From Thermus sp. JCM 17653 (GTDB lineage Bacteria > Deinococcota > Deinococci > Deinococcales > Thermaceae): DNA of 5,748 nucleotides. The position numbers were made by a program, and so were the translations under genes. The stretch's first letter is position 1; the number at the start of each line of letters is the position of its first letter. Positions 5,299 to 5,748 of the stretch are shown piece by piece. The stretch covers positions 1 through 5,748 of the forward strand of contig BBBN01000109.1 of the NCBI GenBank assembly GCA_001311585.1, read 5' to 3'. The notes beneath the pieces are model-generated. The model was given only the letters and a program-made list of their open reading frames with translations. It was not told the origin of the DNA and did not search any database.

Positions 5299-5748
5299 AT
5301 GTTGGCCCACGAGATCCGCGCCCGGGTAGCCCGGGGGGAGGTTTCCCCCAGGGAGGTGGCCGAGGCCTACCTGAAGCGGGTCCAGGCCCTGGACCCGAGC
5401 CTCGGGGCGTTCCTTACCCTGAACGAAAGGCTTCTTGAGGAAGCGGAGGCGGTGGATCCTGGGCGGTCTTTGGCGGGCCTCGTGGTGGCGGTAAAGGACA
5501 ACATCGCCACCCGGGGCCTCCGCACCACGGCGGGAAGCCGCCTTCTGGAAAACTTCCTTCCCCCTACGAGGCCACGGCGGTGGCGAGGCTAAAGGCCCTG
5601 GCGCCTGGTCCTGGGAAAGACCAACCTGGACGAGTTCGGCATGGGCTCCTCCACGGAGCACTCCGCCTTTTTTTCCCACCAGGAACCCCTTTGATCCGGA
5701 AAGGTCCCCGGGGGGAGTAGCGGGGGGAGCGCCGCGGCGGTGGCCGCG
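5299..5748 (+). CDS. gatA: Asp-tRNA(Asn)/Glu-tRNA(Gln) amidotransferase subunit A, N-terminal part (several apparent indels)
   Basis: GatA is the amidase of the GatCAB complex; it releases ammonia from glutamine to convert Glu-tRNA(Gln) or Asp-tRNA(Asn) to the amide form. ATG at 5299 follows the true miaA stop by seven bases, so the two are probably one operon. The product begins [20 protein letters not shown] and has [10 protein letters not shown], with the catalytic Lys at residue 66, then [11 protein letters not shown]. After that the frame breaks repeatedly: missing bases at about 5560-5564, 5600-5601, 5604-5605 and 5703-5704, and an extra T in the run at 5668-5674. Correction restores [25 protein letters not shown] and the Gly/Ser-rich amidase signature [13 protein letters not shown] at the window edge. 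Everything past that is missing. Five indels in about 150 bases on such conserved residues point to poor sequence near a contig end. Confidence 0.9.

Noticed and set aside
4384..5592. A single 402-residue MiaA-GatA fusion protein
   Set aside because: A one-base loss in the G run at 5231-5237 hides the normal MiaA ending and stop at 5289-5291, and gatA has its own ATG at 5299.

Overview
The window is GC-rich bacterial chromosome from Thermus or a very close relative. The evidence is the protein sequences (MraZ, RsmH, zinc-type L31, Tdk, a small Hsp20, MiaA, GatA), frequent GTG starts, apparently leaderless genes, an A-type RNase P RNA with a very GC-rich P1 helix, and a type I-E CRISPR repeat of the Thermus kind ending in ATGGACCG. 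The species cannot be fixed from the sequence alone.

Layout. From 1 to about 1860, on the minus strand, lies the head of the division and cell-wall (dcw) cluster: an operator/promoter region, then mraZ, rsmH, an ftsL-like gene and the first 40 codons of ftsI. The genes are tightly coupled: a 6-base gap, then two GTGA stop/start overlaps. Upstream of mraZ is a helically phased series of TGGGN boxes that looks like the MraZ autoregulatory operator. Facing away on the plus strand is a possible 54-residue Cys-rich small gene (1827-1991), then a six-repeat CRISPR array (2030-2362) with no cas genes in view. From 2396 to about 2838 the minus strand carries rnpB with its promoter and terminator. From 2842 the plus strand carries a small membrane protein, rpmE with its own promoter and a leader hairpin, a strong terminator hairpin, and tdk. 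tdk converges with and overlaps hsp20 (minus). hsp20 and miaA start back to back around a perfect inverted repeat. miaA is followed after 7 bases by gatA, which runs off the window end.

How the genes fit together. The left block makes the septal wall-synthesis proteins and the 16S rRNA methyltransferase RsmH. The rest is mostly housekeeping RNA biology: tRNA 5' processing (rnpB), ribosome (rpmE), tRNA A37 prenylation (miaA) and tRNA amidation (gatA), plus thymidine salvage (tdk) and protein quality control (hsp20). The CRISPR array sits between the dcw promoter and rnpB, with its predicted transcription converging on rnpB.

Quality warning. ftsL, rsmH, hsp20, miaA and gatA all carry one-base indels at or beside short runs of the same base. 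There are about 12 in coding sequence and probably one in rnpB, nearly all deletions, with five inside the last 190 bases. They look like sequencing errors rather than pseudogenes. One consequence is a false continuous reading frame that fuses MiaA to GatA (4384-5592).

No clearly new multi-gene system is visible. The best leads are the MraZ operator array, the symmetric divergent start region of hsp20/miaA, the L31 leader hairpin, and the small Cys-rich frame next to the CRISPR leader.
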